Positions 23,250 through 31,597 of a stretch of 64,000 bases of DNA are shown piece after piece. A model generated the notes under the pieces. It saw nothing but the letters and a program-made list of their open reading frames with translations, ran no database searches and was not told the DNA's origin. The stretch lies in the NCBI GenBank assembly GCA_014444615.1, contig PVXE01000010.1, positions 19,345-83,344 on the forward strand. The letters are read 5' to 3'. Each line of letters starts with the position of its first letter. The stretch's first letter is position 1. A program made the translations under genes and the position numbers. The stretch is from Tagaea sp. CACIAM 22H2 (lineage in GTDB: Bacteria > Pseudomonadota > Alphaproteobacteria > CACIAM-22H2).

Positions 23250-24025
23250 CCATGCTGCTCGTCATCAACTCCAACAACACCAACACCGTGTTCGGCGCGT
23301 TCGATTACGCGACCGGCGAGAAGCGCGCCTCGTGGCGCATCTCGACCGACCCGAAGCGCACCGCCGACGAATACGCGGTTTGGCTCACGCATCTGATGGC
23401 GCTGCAGTCGATGACGCTGGCGCAGATCGAAGGCGTCGTCGTGTCGAACGTCGTGCCGCAGGCGATGTTCAATCTGCGCGATTTTTGCCGCCGCTACGCG
23501 AAGGCGGAGCCGGTGATCGTGGGCGAGAAGGGCCTGAAATACGGCCTGGAGATCCGCATCGATCGGCCGGAGGAAGCGGGCGCCGACCGCATCGCCAACG
23601 CGGTGGGCGCGCGCACGCGCTACACGATGCCCGGCGTCGTCGTCGATTTGGGCACGGCCACCACCTTCGACGTGCTCGACGCGCAGGGCAATTACTGCGG
23701 GGGCACGATCAGCCCCGGCATCAATCTCGCTTTCGAAGCCCTCTATATGGGGGCGGCGAAACTGCCGCGCATCGAGATCCGCCGGCCGGCGCGCACCATC
23801 GGCACGTCGACCGTGACGGCGATGCAGTCCGGCATTTTCTGGGGTTATGTCGGCCTAATCGAAGGCATTGGTACACGCATCGCCGAGGAACTGGGCGGCA
23901 CGCCGACCTTCATCGGCACGGGCGGCCTTATCTCCATCATCGCCGAGCACACCAAGCTTCTCGCCCATGTCGATCCCGATCTGACCTTGAAAGGTCTGGT
24001 CGATATCCACAGATTGAACCGATGA
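23246..24025 (+). CDS. coaX: Type III pantothenate kinase
   Basis: This 259-residue enzyme phosphorylates pantothenate, the first step of coenzyme A synthesis. ASKHA-fold motifs are visible: the N-terminal phosphate loop (V-I-N-S-N-N-T-N-T), G-A-D-R-I-A-N-A in the middle, V-D-L-G-T-A-T-T-F-D, and G-G-T-I-S-P-G-I. The N-terminal loop has Asn where many homologues have an Asp (D-x-G-N-T). The ATG at 23246 overlaps the birA stop (ATGA); a second in-frame ATG at 23252 is possible. The stop overlaps rnj. Confidence 0.92.
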   Translation: MTMLLVINSNNTNTVFGAFDYATGEKRASWRISTDPKRTADEYAVWLTHLMALQSMTLAQIEGVVVSNVVPQAMFNLRDFCRRYAKAEPVIVGEKGLKYGLEIRIDRPEEAGADRIANAVGARTRYTMPGVVVDLGTATTFDVLDAQGNYCGGTISPGINLAFEALYMGAAKLPRIEIRRPARTIGTSTVTAMQSGIFWGYVGLIEGIGTRIAEELGGTPTFIGTGGLISIIAEHTKLLAHVDPDLTLKGLVDIHRLNR

Positions 24026-25674
24026 GCGTGGATAAAGGTCTCTATTTTTTGCCGCTTGGCGGCTCCGGCGAGATCGGGATGAATCTCAACCTCTACCGCT
24101 ATGGCGGGAAGTGGTTGATGGTCGATCTCGGCGTCACCTTCGGCGACGACGCGATGCCGGGGATCGACGTCATCACGCCCGATCCCAGCTTCATCGCCGA
24201 GAACCGTGACGATCTGCTGGGCCTCGTGCTGACCCACGCGCATGAGGACCATCTCGGCGCCGTGCCGTATCTCTGGCCGCTGCTGCGCTGCCCGATCTAC
24301 GCGACCGGTTTCACCGCGTCGTTCCTGAAGCGCAAACTGGCCGAGACCGATTTCGCCAACCAAGTGCCGATCCATGTGATCGAGCAGGGTTCGCGCTTGC
24401 AGATCGGCGATTTCGACGTCGAGCTTATTCACATCACCCACTCCTGCCTGGAGCCGAACGCGCTGGCGATCCGCACGCCGGCCGGCACGGTGCTGCATAC
24501 CGGCGACTGGAAGCTCGATGCCGAGCCGCTGATCGGCCCGACGACCGACGCCGACGCGTATCGCCGCGTGGGCGACGAAGGCGTGCTGGCGCTCGTCGGC
24601 GATTCCACCAACGCGATCAAGGACGGCGAGTCCGGCTCCGAAGGCTCGGTCTACGAGGAACTCGTGAAGCAGATCGCCGCCGCCCCGCAACGCGTGGCGA
24701 TCGCCTGTTTCGCGTCGAACGTCGCGCGGGTCGAAAGCATCGCGCGCGCCGCGCGCGCGGCGGGGCGCGAAGTGGCGCTGGTCGGCCGCTCGCTGTGGCG
24801 CATCTACGAAAGCGCACGGGAGAACGGCTATCTCGCCGATCTGCCGCCCTTCATGACCGAGACCGACGCGGGCTACGTGCCGCGCGACCGGATCGCGCTG
24901 ATCTGCACGGGTTCGCAAGGCGAGCCGCGCGCGGCCTTGTCGCGCATTGCGGCCGACGATCATCCGCATATCGTGCTGGAGGAGGACGATTGGGTTCTGT
25001 TCTCCTCGCGCACCATTCCGGGCAACGACCGCGCCGTCGGCCGCATGCAAAATCAGTTGATGCGCTTGGGCGTGAAGGTCATCACCGACCGCGACGCGCC
25101 GATCCATGTCTCGGGCCATCCGTGCCGCGACGAATTGGCGGCGATGTATCAATGGATACGTCCCCGTGTGGCGATTCCCGTGCACGGCGAGCATCTGCAC
25201 ATGACCGCGCATGCCGAATTGGCGCGCAACTGCCAAGTGCCGTTCCAGATCGTGCCGGAGAACGGCCAGATCATCCGTCTGGATTTGCCCGGCGGGCCGC
25301 AGGTCGTCGATCACGTACAGTCCGGGCGCTGGGCCGTCGATGGCGGGCGTTTGCTGCCGGTCGACGGGGCGGTCGTGCGCGGCCGGGCGAAGCTGCTGTG
25401 GAACGGGGCGGTCGTCGCGACCGTCGTGGTCGACCGCAAGGGCCGTTTGATGGCCGATCCGCAAGTCTCGGCCCCCGGCCTGATCGACGCCGACGATCCC
25501 GGCGACGAATTGGCCGACGATCTGATCGAGGCGGTGCGCGGCGCTGTCGCCCGCGTGCCGGACAAGGCGCCCGAGGACGAGATCGCCGAGGCCGCGCGCC
25601 GCGCCGTGCGCAAGCTCGTGAACCAGCGTTTGGGCAAGAAGCCGGTCGCCCAAATCCATGTCGTGCGGGTCTAG
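24022..25674 (+). CDS. rnj: Ribonuclease J
   Basis: This 550-residue metallo-beta-lactamase/beta-CASP nuclease has 5' exonuclease and endonuclease activity on RNA, acting in rRNA maturation and mRNA decay. The zinc motif H72-x-H74-x-D76-H77 (T-H-A-H-E-D-H-L-G-A) is intact. Further landmarks are I-T-H-S-C-L-E-P-N, the beta-CASP pieces G-D-S-T and S-G-H-P, and P-V-H-G-E-H. The start overlaps the coaX stop as ATGA. birA-coaX-rnj downstream of nuo is a recurring alphaproteobacterial order. Confidence 0.93.
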   Translation: MSVDKGLYFLPLGGSGEIGMNLNLYRYGGKWLMVDLGVTFGDDAMPGIDVITPDPSFIAENRDDLLGLVLTHAHEDHLGAVPYLWPLLRCPIYATGFTASFLKRKLAETDFANQVPIHVIEQGSRLQIGDFDVELIHITHSCLEPNALAIRTPAGTVLHTGDWKLDAEPLIGPTTDADAYRRVGDEGVLALVGDSTNAIKDGESGSEGSVYEELVKQIAAAPQRVAIACFASNVARVESIARAARAAGREVALVGRSLWRIYESARENGYLADLPPFMTETDAGYVPRDRIALICTGSQGEPRAALSRIAADDHPHIVLEEDDWVLFSSRTIPGNDRAVGRMQNQLMRLGVKVITDRDAPIHVSGHPCRDELAAMYQWIRPRVAIPVHGEHLHMTAHAELARNCQVPFQIVPENGQIIRLDLPGGPQVVDHVQSGRWAVDGGRLLPVDGAVVRGRAKLLWNGAVVATVVVDRKGRLMADPQVSAPGLIDADDPGDELADDLIEAVRGAVARVPDKAPEDEIAEAARRAVRKLVNQRLGKKPVAQIHVVRV

Positions 25675-25707
25675 TCGCCGCCCGGCGGCAATGCTATTTC
25701 CTTCTCC

Positions 25708-26112
25708 ATGATCGGTCGTCTCAACCATGTCGCGATCGTCGTGCCGGATTTGGCCGCCGCATCGCGCACCTATCGCGAGACCTTGGGCGCCAAGGTTTCC
25801 GCGCCCGTCGATCTGCCCGCGCACGGCGTGACGACCGTATTCGTCGAGCTCGACAACACAAAGATCGAGTTGCTGCATCCGCTGGGCGAGAAATCGCCGA
25901 TCGCGAAATTCCTCGCCGACCATCCCTCGGGCGGGATGCATCATGTCTGCTACGAGGTGGACGATATCCTCGCCGCGCGTGACCGCTTGAAGGCGCAGGG
26001 TGCGCGCGTGCTGGGCGACGGCGAGCCGAAGATCGGCGCGCACGACAAGCCCGTGCTGTTCCTGCACCCGAAGGATTTCGCGGGCACGCTGGTGGAGCTC
26101 GAACAGGCATGA
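25708..26112 (+). CDS. mce: Methylmalonyl-CoA epimerase
   Basis: This 134-residue vicinal-oxygen-chelate enzyme interconverts (R)- and (S)-methylmalonyl-CoA in propionyl-CoA metabolism. Metal ligands typical of the fold are visible: His in L-N-H-V-A-I-V, Glu in T-K-I-E-L-L, His in G-G-M-H-H-V-C-Y-E-V, and Glu in T-L-V-E-L-E. It could be another VOC-family member, but the N-terminal G-R-L-N-H-V-A-I and the G-M-H-H-V pattern are characteristic of the epimerase. The stop overlaps the next gene (ATGA). Confidence 0.87.
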   Translation: MIGRLNHVAIVVPDLAAASRTYRETLGAKVSAPVDLPAHGVTTVFVELDNTKIELLHPLGEKSPIAKFLADHPSGGMHHVCYEVDDILAARDRLKAQGARVLGDGEPKIGAHDKPVLFLHPKDFAGTLVELEQA

Positions 26113-26366
26113 CGCCCGTAACCGCCATCGCGATGTATGTGGTGATTTGGTGGATCGTGCTGTTCGCTGTGCTGCCCTTCGGCGTGAAGCCGACCGAAAC
26201 GCCGGGCGGGAAGGGCCAGATGACCGGCGCGCCCGAGAAGCCGATGATGGGCAAGAAGGTGATCTGGACCAGCATCGCCGCGGCGGTCGTCTGGCTGATC
26301 ATCTTCGCGATCGTGCATTCCGATCTGCTGCCGGTGCGCGACGCGCTGCAATTGCCGCCGCGCTGA
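26109..26366 (+). CDS. DUF1467 family small membrane protein
   Basis: This 85-residue protein has two membrane helices (about residues 5-24 and 50-68) joined by a Gly/Pro/Lys-rich loop with the motif F-G-V-K-P-T-E-T-P-G-G. I recognise it as DUF1467, a conserved alphaproteobacterial family of unknown function. It overlaps mce by 4 nt (ATGA), so the two are translationally coupled, and it lies 4 nt before tag. No function can be assigned from sequence. Confidence 0.8.
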   Translation: MTPVTAIAMYVVIWWIVLFAVLPFGVKPTETPGGKGQMTGAPEKPMMGKKVIWTSIAAAVVWLIIFAIVHSDLLPVRDALQLPPR

Positions 26367-26370
26367 TCCG

Positions 26371-26928
26371 ATGAGCGGCTATTGCGACTTTGCCCCCGGC
26401 CACGCGCTGCACGGGCCCTACCACGACGGCGAATACGGCTTCCCGCTGGCCGGCGACGACGCGCTGTTCGAGCGTTTGCTGCTCGAGATCAACCAGGCCG
26501 GTCTGTCCTGGGAATTGATGCTGAAGAAGCGCGAAGGGTTTCGCGCCGCCTATGCCGGGTTTTCGGTCGCCAAGGTCGCGCGCTTCGGCGCGAAGGACAC
26601 CGCGCGCCTTTTGGCCGATGCGGGCATCGTGCGCAATCGCTTGAAGGTCGCCGCCGCGATCCACAACGCGAACGTGATTCTCGGCATCGCCAAGTCGCAC
26701 GGGTCGTTCGCCGATTGGATAGAAGCACACCATCCGCTGACCAAGAAGGAATGGTGCAAGGTCTTCGCCAAGACCTTCAAATTCACCGGCGGCGAAATCG
26801 TCGGCGAATTTCTGATGAGCATCGGCTATCTGCCGGGCGCGCACCGCGAAACCTGCCCCGCCTACAAACGTATCGCGAAGCGGAACCCGCCTTGGATGAC
26901 GGCGGCGAAGAAGGGCTTCGTTTACTGA
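26371..26928 (+). CDS. tag: DNA-3-methyladenine glycosylase I
   Basis: This 185-residue base-excision repair enzyme removes 3-methyladenine from alkylated DNA. The zinc snap is conserved: C5 and H18 near the N-terminus (13 residues apart, as in E. coli Tag), and H157 and C161 near the C-terminus. The core pattern Q-A-G-L-S-W-E-L-M-L-K-K-R-E matches the family. It is the last plus-strand gene before the 302-bp gap. Confidence 0.9.
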   Translation: MSGYCDFAPGHALHGPYHDGEYGFPLAGDDALFERLLLEINQAGLSWELMLKKREGFRAAYAGFSVAKVARFGAKDTARLLADAGIVRNRLKVAAAIHNANVILGIAKSHGSFADWIEAHHPLTKKEWCKVFAKTFKFTGGEIVGEFLMSIGYLPGAHRETCPAYKRIAKRNPPWMTAAKKGFVY

Positions 26929-26952
26929 TTCCCGAAAAAATGGGCCCCTTAG

Positions 26953-27058
26953 AAAACCGAAACCCGGCGGCCGCTTTCAAGCGAACCCGCCGGGTTGGTA
27001 TTGGCGTGAACTCCCCAAACTTGGGCCGTGCGTCCCCGTGCGGGGCGTGTTCTTATTT
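26953..27058 (-). ncRNA. Candidate small RNA (about 105 nt)
   Basis: On the minus strand a good sigma-70 promoter (see 27065-27092) predicts a start near 27058. The transcript would contain a hairpin CGTCCCCG/CGGGGCG around 27031-27047. It ends in a strong intrinsic terminator: a 10-bp stem AACCCGGCGG/CCGCCGGGTT (26961-26970 with 26987-26996), inner pairs CGC/GCG, and a T-rich tail TTTCGGTTTT on the minus strand, down to about 26953. A further T6 run lies at 26935-26940. No open frame of note fits inside. The length and layout are those of an alphaproteobacterial trans-acting sRNA. I cannot assign a known family. Confidence 0.6.
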
Positions 27059-27064
27059 AAGGCG

Positions 27065-27092
27065 AGTATAGAGGGCCGAACGCGCCTGTCGA
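27065..27092 (-). promoter_or_regulatory. Sigma-70 type promoter for the small RNA
   Basis: Read on the minus strand, TCGACA (27087-27092) is followed after 16 nt by TATACT (27065-27070). Each hexamer matches the consensus at 5 of 6 positions. This is among the best promoter matches in the window, and there is no protein gene on this strand downstream before tag, which runs the other way. Confidence 0.6.
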
Positions 27093-27129
27093 GCAATTTG
27101 TGCGAAGTTGCTTGTGTACATACGAAATG

Positions 27130-27144
27130 AAGTTTCAAGAACTT
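27130..27144. promoter_or_regulatory. Operator-like inverted repeat
   Basis: AAGTT-TCAAG-AACTT is a 15-bp dyad in the AT-richer divergent region between the small-RNA promoter and the secreted protein gene at 27231. It may be a regulator binding site. The binding protein is unknown. Confidence 0.25.
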
Positions 27145-27230
27145 GTTGCGTTGCACAAAAGCCGGGCAGGTGTGTCGTAATTTTGCCGAATTATCGTGAA
27201 ATTCAAAGACTCTAGACGCAGGAGGCGTAA

Positions 27231-27683
27231 ATGGCCGCCAATTTCAGGTGGATCGCCGTTTTTGGGCTCGCGATGGCCGGGGGTATTCCGGGGTTTGCCG
27301 GGGCGCAGAATCCACCCGCGACTCCGACAAAGATCGAGGTGACGGGGGTGGATTGCCGCCGGCTGTTCGTCACGCATCAGCCCTCGGCGGACGTCGCCTA
27401 TAAGCCGGGCGTGGATGTCCACGGCAAGCCGGTCGTCGGGGCCGATCTCAACCCCGCGCCGCAGATCAAGGTGCCCGAGACCGTGGCTTTCGACGTGGCG
27501 GTCGATCTGCGCCGCTTCGGCGTGCCGCAAACCTCGCCCTTGTTCCAGCCTTCGGTGAAGCTGGGGGAGGTGCGGGTCGACGTTTTGACCGGCAAGACCC
27601 TCTATAACGGCGAGGCGATCGGCAATCCGGAGATCGAAGCTTTGCGCGAAGCCTGCAAAGCCCAAGGCTTGGCGCCACGCTAA
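27231..27683 (+). CDS. Secreted hypothetical protein
   Basis: This 150-residue protein has a signal peptide: hydrophobic residues 7-20, then G-F-A-G-A, with cleavage likely before Gln26. The mature part has a single cysteine in V-D-C-R-R-L-F, and repeated V-G-A/V-D-V-H-G stretches with predicted beta structure. AGGAGG lies 8 nt before the ATG, the strongest ribosome-binding site in this region. A weak promoter could be TTGCAC (27151-27156) with a poor -10. Similar proteins occur next to proS in related alphaproteobacteria as far as I recall. No domain name or function can be given. Confidence 0.75.
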   Translation: MAANFRWIAVFGLAMAGGIPGFAGAQNPPATPTKIEVTGVDCRRLFVTHQPSADVAYKPGVDVHGKPVVGADLNPAPQIKVPETVAFDVAVDLRRFGVPQTSPLFQPSVKLGEVRVDVLTGKTLYNGEAIGNPEIEALREACKAQGLAPR

Positions 27684-27739
27684 GATTCGCTTACGGTCGC
27701 GCCACTTTCCCGAACCGCCCTCCAGCCCCGAACGGTCCC

Positions 27740-29062
27740 ATGCGCCTGTCGCGTTACTTTCTGCCCACGATCAAGGAAAACCCCTCCGAGGCGCAGATCG
27801 TCTCGCATCGGCTGATGCTGCGCGCGGGCATGGTCCGCCAATCGGCGGCGGGCATCTATTCCTGGCTGCCGCTCGGCTTCAAGGCGTTGAAGAAGATCGA
27901 GCAGATCGTGCGCGAGGAGCAAAACCGCTCGGGTGCCATCGAGCTGTTGATGCCGACGATCCAGTCGGCCGATCTGTGGCGCGAAAGCGGCCGCTACGAC
28001 GATTACGGCAAAGAGATGCTGCGCATCGTCGACCGGCACGAGCGCGAGATGCTGTTCGGGCCGACGAACGAAGAGCTCATCACCGATATCTTCCGCACCT
28101 ATGTGAAGAGCTACAAGGACCTGCCGCTGAACCTCTATCACATCCAGTGGAAGTTCCGCGACGAGGTGCGCCCGCGTTTCGGCGTGATGCGCGGCCGCGA
28201 ATTCCTGATGAAGGACGCGTATTCGTTCGACATCGACGGGAAGGGGGCCCGCGCCGCCTATAACAAGATGTTCGTCGCCTATTTGCGCACCTTCGCGCGC
28301 ATGGGCTTGAAGGCGATCCCGATGCGCGCCGATACGGGGCCGATCGGCGGCGATCTCAGCCACGAATTCATCATCCTGGCCGACACCGGCGAGTCGGAAG
28401 TCTATTGCGACGCGTCGTGGATGGAAGCCGACGTGCTGAAGAAGGACGTCGACTTCACGGCCGATCTTCAGCCGCTGGTCGACGAATGGCTGTCGAAATA
28501 CGCCGCGACCAGCGAAATGCACGATCCCGCGAAATGCCCCGTGCCGGCCGAACGGCTACGCAAGGCGCGCGGCATCGAGGTCGGGCACATCTTCTATTTC
28601 GGCACCAAGTATTCGAAGCCGATGAACGCCCAGGTCGCGGGGCCCGACGGCGCGCCCGTGCTGGTCGAAATGGGCTCCTACGGTATTGGCGTTTCGCGCC
28701 TGGTCGGCGCGCTGATCGAAGCGAGCCACGACGAGGCGGGCATCGTGTGGCCCGATGCGGTGGCGCCGTTCGACGTGGCGCTGATCAATCTGCGTGTGGG
28801 CGACGCCAAATGCGACGCGGCGTGCGAAGACCTTTACGCCAAGCTTCAAAAGGCGGGCAAGGACGTGCTCTATGCCGACACGTCCGACAGCGCCGGGGCG
28901 AAGTTCGCGACGATGGATCTGATCGGTCTGCCCTGGCAGCTGGTCGTCGGTCCGCGCGGTCTCGCCAACGGCAAGGTGGAATTGAAGCGTCGCCGCACGG
29001 GCGAGCGCGTCGAGTTGTCGGTCGAGGAGGCGTTGAACCGCCTGCTCGCGCCGGCTTCCTGA
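27740..29062 (+). CDS. proS: Prolyl-tRNA synthetase, short form without INS editing domain
   Basis: This 440-residue class II synthetase charges tRNA-Pro. It begins [10 protein letters not shown] and has the class II motif 2 region ([17 protein letters not shown]) and motif 3 ([10 protein letters not shown]), then an anticodon-binding domain from about residue 340. The E. coli enzyme is about 570 residues because of an inserted editing domain between motifs 2 and 3. Here motifs 2 and 3 are too close for it, as in Caulobacter, so mischarged Ala-tRNA-Pro would need a separate editing protein. lolC follows 10 nt downstream. Confidence 0.95.
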   Translation: MRLSRYFLPTIKENPSEAQIVSHRLMLRAGMVRQSAAGIYSWLPLGFKALKKIEQIVREEQNRSGAIELLMPTIQSADLWRESGRYDDYGKEMLRIVDRHEREMLFGPTNEELITDIFRTYVKSYKDLPLNLYHIQWKFRDEVRPRFGVMRGREFLMKDAYSFDIDGKGARAAYNKMFVAYLRTFARMGLKAIPMRADTGPIGGDLSHEFIILADTGESEVYCDASWMEADVLKKDVDFTADLQPLVDEWLSKYAATSEMHDPAKCPVPAERLRKARGIEVGHIFYFGTKYSKPMNAQVAGPDGAPVLVEMGSYGIGVSRLVGALIEASHDEAGIVWPDAVAPFDVALINLRVGDAKCDAACEDLYAKLQKAGKDVLYADTSDSAGAKFATMDLIGLPWQLVVGPRGLANGKVELKRRRTGERVELSVEEALNRLLAPAS

Positions 29063-29072
29063 GCCGCCGCGA

Positions 29073-30320
29073 ATGGCCTTCGGCGTGTTCGAGCGGATGG
29101 TGGCGATGCGCTATTTGCGTGCGCGCCGCCAGGAAGGCTTCATCTCGGTCATCGCGTGGTTCTCGCTGACCGGCATCGCGCTGGGTGTGGCCACGCTCAT
29201 CATCGTCATGGCGGTGATGAACGGCTTCCGCGCCGAATTGCTCGGCCGCATCCTCGGCCTTAACGGCCATATGACCGTTTACGGCGCGTCGGAACCGCTG
29301 CGCGATTGGGATGCGGTGTCGACGCGATTGCGCGCCTTGCCCGACGTGCTCGACGCGTCGCCCTTGGTCGAAGGCCAGGCGATGGCGACGGCGAACGGGG
29401 CGGCGAGCGGAGCGCTGGTGCGCGCATTGCGGCCCGAGGATATGGCGCGGCGCACGCTGATCGTCTCCAACGTCAAATCGGGCGATATCGCCGATTTCAA
29501 AGGCGACGATGCGGCGATGATCGGCATTCGCATGGCCGGGCGCATGGGCCTGAAGGTCGGCGACCGGATCACGCTGATCTCGCCGCAAGGCAACGTCACC
29601 GCCTTCGGCACGATGCCGCGGCTGCGCGCCTTCAAGGTCGCCGCGATCTACGAAGTCGGCATGTTCGAATACGACAACGCCTTCGTGTTCCTGCCGATGG
29701 AGGCGGGGCAGAATTTCTTCCGCACCGGTGAAGACGTTTCGGGCATCGAAGTCTTCGTGCGCGATCCGCAGCGCGTTTGGCTCGCGCGGCGCGAGGTGAT
29801 CGCGGCATCGCAACAGCCGGTGCGCGTGCTCGACTGGCAGCAGGCCAATTCCAGCTTCTTCAACGCGGTCCAGGTCGAGCGGAACGTGATGTTCCTGATT
29901 TTGACGCTGATCATTCTGGTCGCGGCGTTCAACATCATCTCGTCCCTCATCATGCTGGTGAAGGACAAGTCGCGCGACATCGCCATTCTGCGTACGATGG
30001 GCGCTTCGCGCGGTTCGATCTTGCGTATCTTCTTCATGGCGGGCGCTTCAATCGGCGTGCTGGGCACGTTCGCGGGCCTCGGCCTCGGCTTGTTGTTTAA
30101 CGCCAACATCGAACATATCCGCCAGTTCCTGCAGTGGATCACCGGCACGCAGTTGTTCTCGGCCGAGGTCTATTTCCTCGCGACCATGCCGTCCAAGACC
30201 GACCCGAACGAGGTCGTGCAGGTGATGCTGATGGCGCTGGGCCTGTCGTTCCTCGCCACGATCTATCCCGCGTGGCGGGCGGCCCGCCTCGATCCGGTCG
30301 AGGCGCTGCGCTATGAGTGA
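29073..30320 (+). CDS. lolC: Lipoprotein-releasing system permease (LolC/LolE family)
   Basis: This 415-residue inner-membrane protein has one N-terminal helix (about 25-47), a large periplasmic domain (about 48-270), and three C-terminal helices in the FtsX-type fold. With LolD it extracts outer-membrane lipoproteins from the inner membrane and hands them to LolA. The N-terminal [20 protein letters not shown] is typical. Only one permease gene is present, so it would work as a homodimer (LolF-like), as in many alphaproteobacteria. The end overlaps lolD by 8 nt. Confidence 0.92.
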   Translation: MAFGVFERMVAMRYLRARRQEGFISVIAWFSLTGIALGVATLIIVMAVMNGFRAELLGRILGLNGHMTVYGASEPLRDWDAVSTRLRALPDVLDASPLVEGQAMATANGAASGALVRALRPEDMARRTLIVSNVKSGDIADFKGDDAAMIGIRMAGRMGLKVGDRITLISPQGNVTAFGTMPRLRAFKVAAIYEVGMFEYDNAFVFLPMEAGQNFFRTGEDVSGIEVFVRDPQRVWLARREVIAASQQPVRVLDWQQANSSFFNAVQVERNVMFLILTLIILVAAFNIISSLIMLVKDKSRDIAILRTMGASRGSILRIFFMAGASIGVLGTFAGLGLGLLFNANIEHIRQFLQWITGTQLFSAEVYFLATMPSKTDPNEVVQVMLMALGLSFLATIYPAWRAARLDPVEALRYE

Positions 30321-30993
30321 CGCGGCACTCGAACTCAAAGGCCTGCATCGCCGTTTCGCGCAAGCGGGCGGCGCGCTGCATGTTTTGCGCGGCGCCGATC
30401 TCAGGCTGATGCCCGGCGAGTGCGTGGCGTTGATCGGCCCGTCGGGGGCGGGCAAGTCGACGCTGCTGCATTGCGCGGGGCTTCTCGAAAAGCCCGACGA
30501 GGGCGCCGTGCTGCTCGGCGGGCGCGACTGCGCGATGATGGATGAAGCGGCACGCACCAAGGCGCGGCTTTCGGATATCGGATTCGTCTATCAGTTCCAC
30601 CATCTGCTGCCGGAATTCAGTGCGCTCGAGAACGTGATGATGCCGCAGCTCGTCGCCGGCAAGTCGAAGACGCAAGCCGCCGCGCGCGCCAAGGAACTTC
30701 TCGCCCGCGTGGGCTTGTCGGCGCGCGAGGATCATCGTCCCGCACGTTTGTCGGGCGGCGAGCAGCAGCGCGTGGCGATCGTGCGTGCCGTCGCCAACGG
30801 GCCGCGCGTGCTGTTGGCCGACGAGCCCACGGGGAACCTCGATCCGCGTACCGCCGAAGGCGTGTTTTCGGAGCTGTTGAATCTCGTGCGCACGACCGGT
30901 CTTGCGGCGCTGGTCGCGACGCATAATCCCGAACTCGCCGATCGCATGGATCGAAAGCTTCAGTTGCGCGATGGAACGCTCGCCGCCCCTTGA
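30313..30993 (+). CDS. lolD: Lipoprotein-releasing ABC transporter ATPase LolD
   Basis: This 226-residue ABC ATPase has Walker [10 protein letters not shown] (about 42-50), the ABC signature L-S-G-G-E-Q-Q-R-V, and Walker [13 protein letters not shown]. The last three and the H-loop (V-A-T-H-N) are in the expected order. The 8-nt overlap with lolC and the lack of any other permease nearby make LolD the best assignment within the MacB/LolD group. Confidence 0.93.
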   Translation: MSDAALELKGLHRRFAQAGGALHVLRGADLRLMPGECVALIGPSGAGKSTLLHCAGLLEKPDEGAVLLGGRDCAMMDEAARTKARLSDIGFVYQFHHLLPEFSALENVMMPQLVAGKSKTQAAARAKELLARVGLSAREDHRPARLSGGEQQRVAIVRAVANGPRVLLADEPTGNLDPRTAEGVFSELLNLVRTTGLAALVATHNPELADRMDRKLQLRDGTLAAP

Positions 30994-31048
30994 CGTTGGC
31001 GAGGCGGAGCGAAACACTACCCAAATCATCGCGACTCGGGAGTCGATT

Positions 31049-31597
31049 TTGCGCCTAACCGCAATTCGCAATTTGGGAATCGCCGCCGTCGCCGCCCTGG
31101 CGCTGGGCGCTTGCGGCTTGACGGGCCAATCGGCGTCGACCGGCTCGGCGTCGAACCCGAACGACAAGAACGCGTCGCCCGGCCCCGGCTTCGTGCGGTT
31201 CACCGACGTGCCCATGCCCGCCAACGCGTCGGTCGATCTCAACAACTTGTTCGTCATGGGCAATGACGGCGCCTGGTTTGGCCGCATCGTGCTGTCACCG
31301 GGCAGCTCGGTCGCCGATATGTACGAATTTTACCGCCGCGAAATGCCGCGTTTCGGCTGGGCGGAGGTCTCGAATATTCGCTCGGCGAGTTCGGTGCTGG
31401 TGTTCCAGCAGGGCGACCGCGTAGCAACGATCCAGATCAACCAGGCCGGTACGATCACGGCCGCGAGCAAGGTCGAGTTCTCGATGACGCCGCGCACCGG
31501 GCAGTTGCGCGTGATGTCGAACGGGCCGCAGCCCTCGCAACCTTCGCCATTGCCGGCCAATCCACGCCCGCAGGTCGACAGCGCGCCGCTGCGGTGA
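31049..31597 (+). CDS. Predicted lipoprotein, family not recognised
   Basis: This 182-residue protein starts at TTG 31049, with GGGAG at 31038-31042. It has a lipoprotein signal: a hydrophobic stretch, then the lipobox A-L-G-A-C with the acylated Cys at position 22. The mature part has a folded core (about 50-150) with F-T-D-V-P-M-P, an M-Y-E-F-Y-R-R-E-M-P-R-F-G-W segment, and a Pro-rich tail. It follows lolCD by 55 nt, fitting a substrate or partner of lipoprotein trafficking only by position. The frame is open upstream, but inside lolD. Confidence 0.72.
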   Translation: MRLTAIRNLGIAAVAALALGACGLTGQSASTGSASNPNDKNASPGPGFVRFTDVPMPANASVDLNNLFVMGNDGAWFGRIVLSPGSSVADMYEFYRREMPRFGWAEVSNIRSASSVLVFQQGDRVATIQINQAGTITAASKVEFSMTPRTGQLRVMSNGPQPSQPSPLPANPRPQVDSAPLR

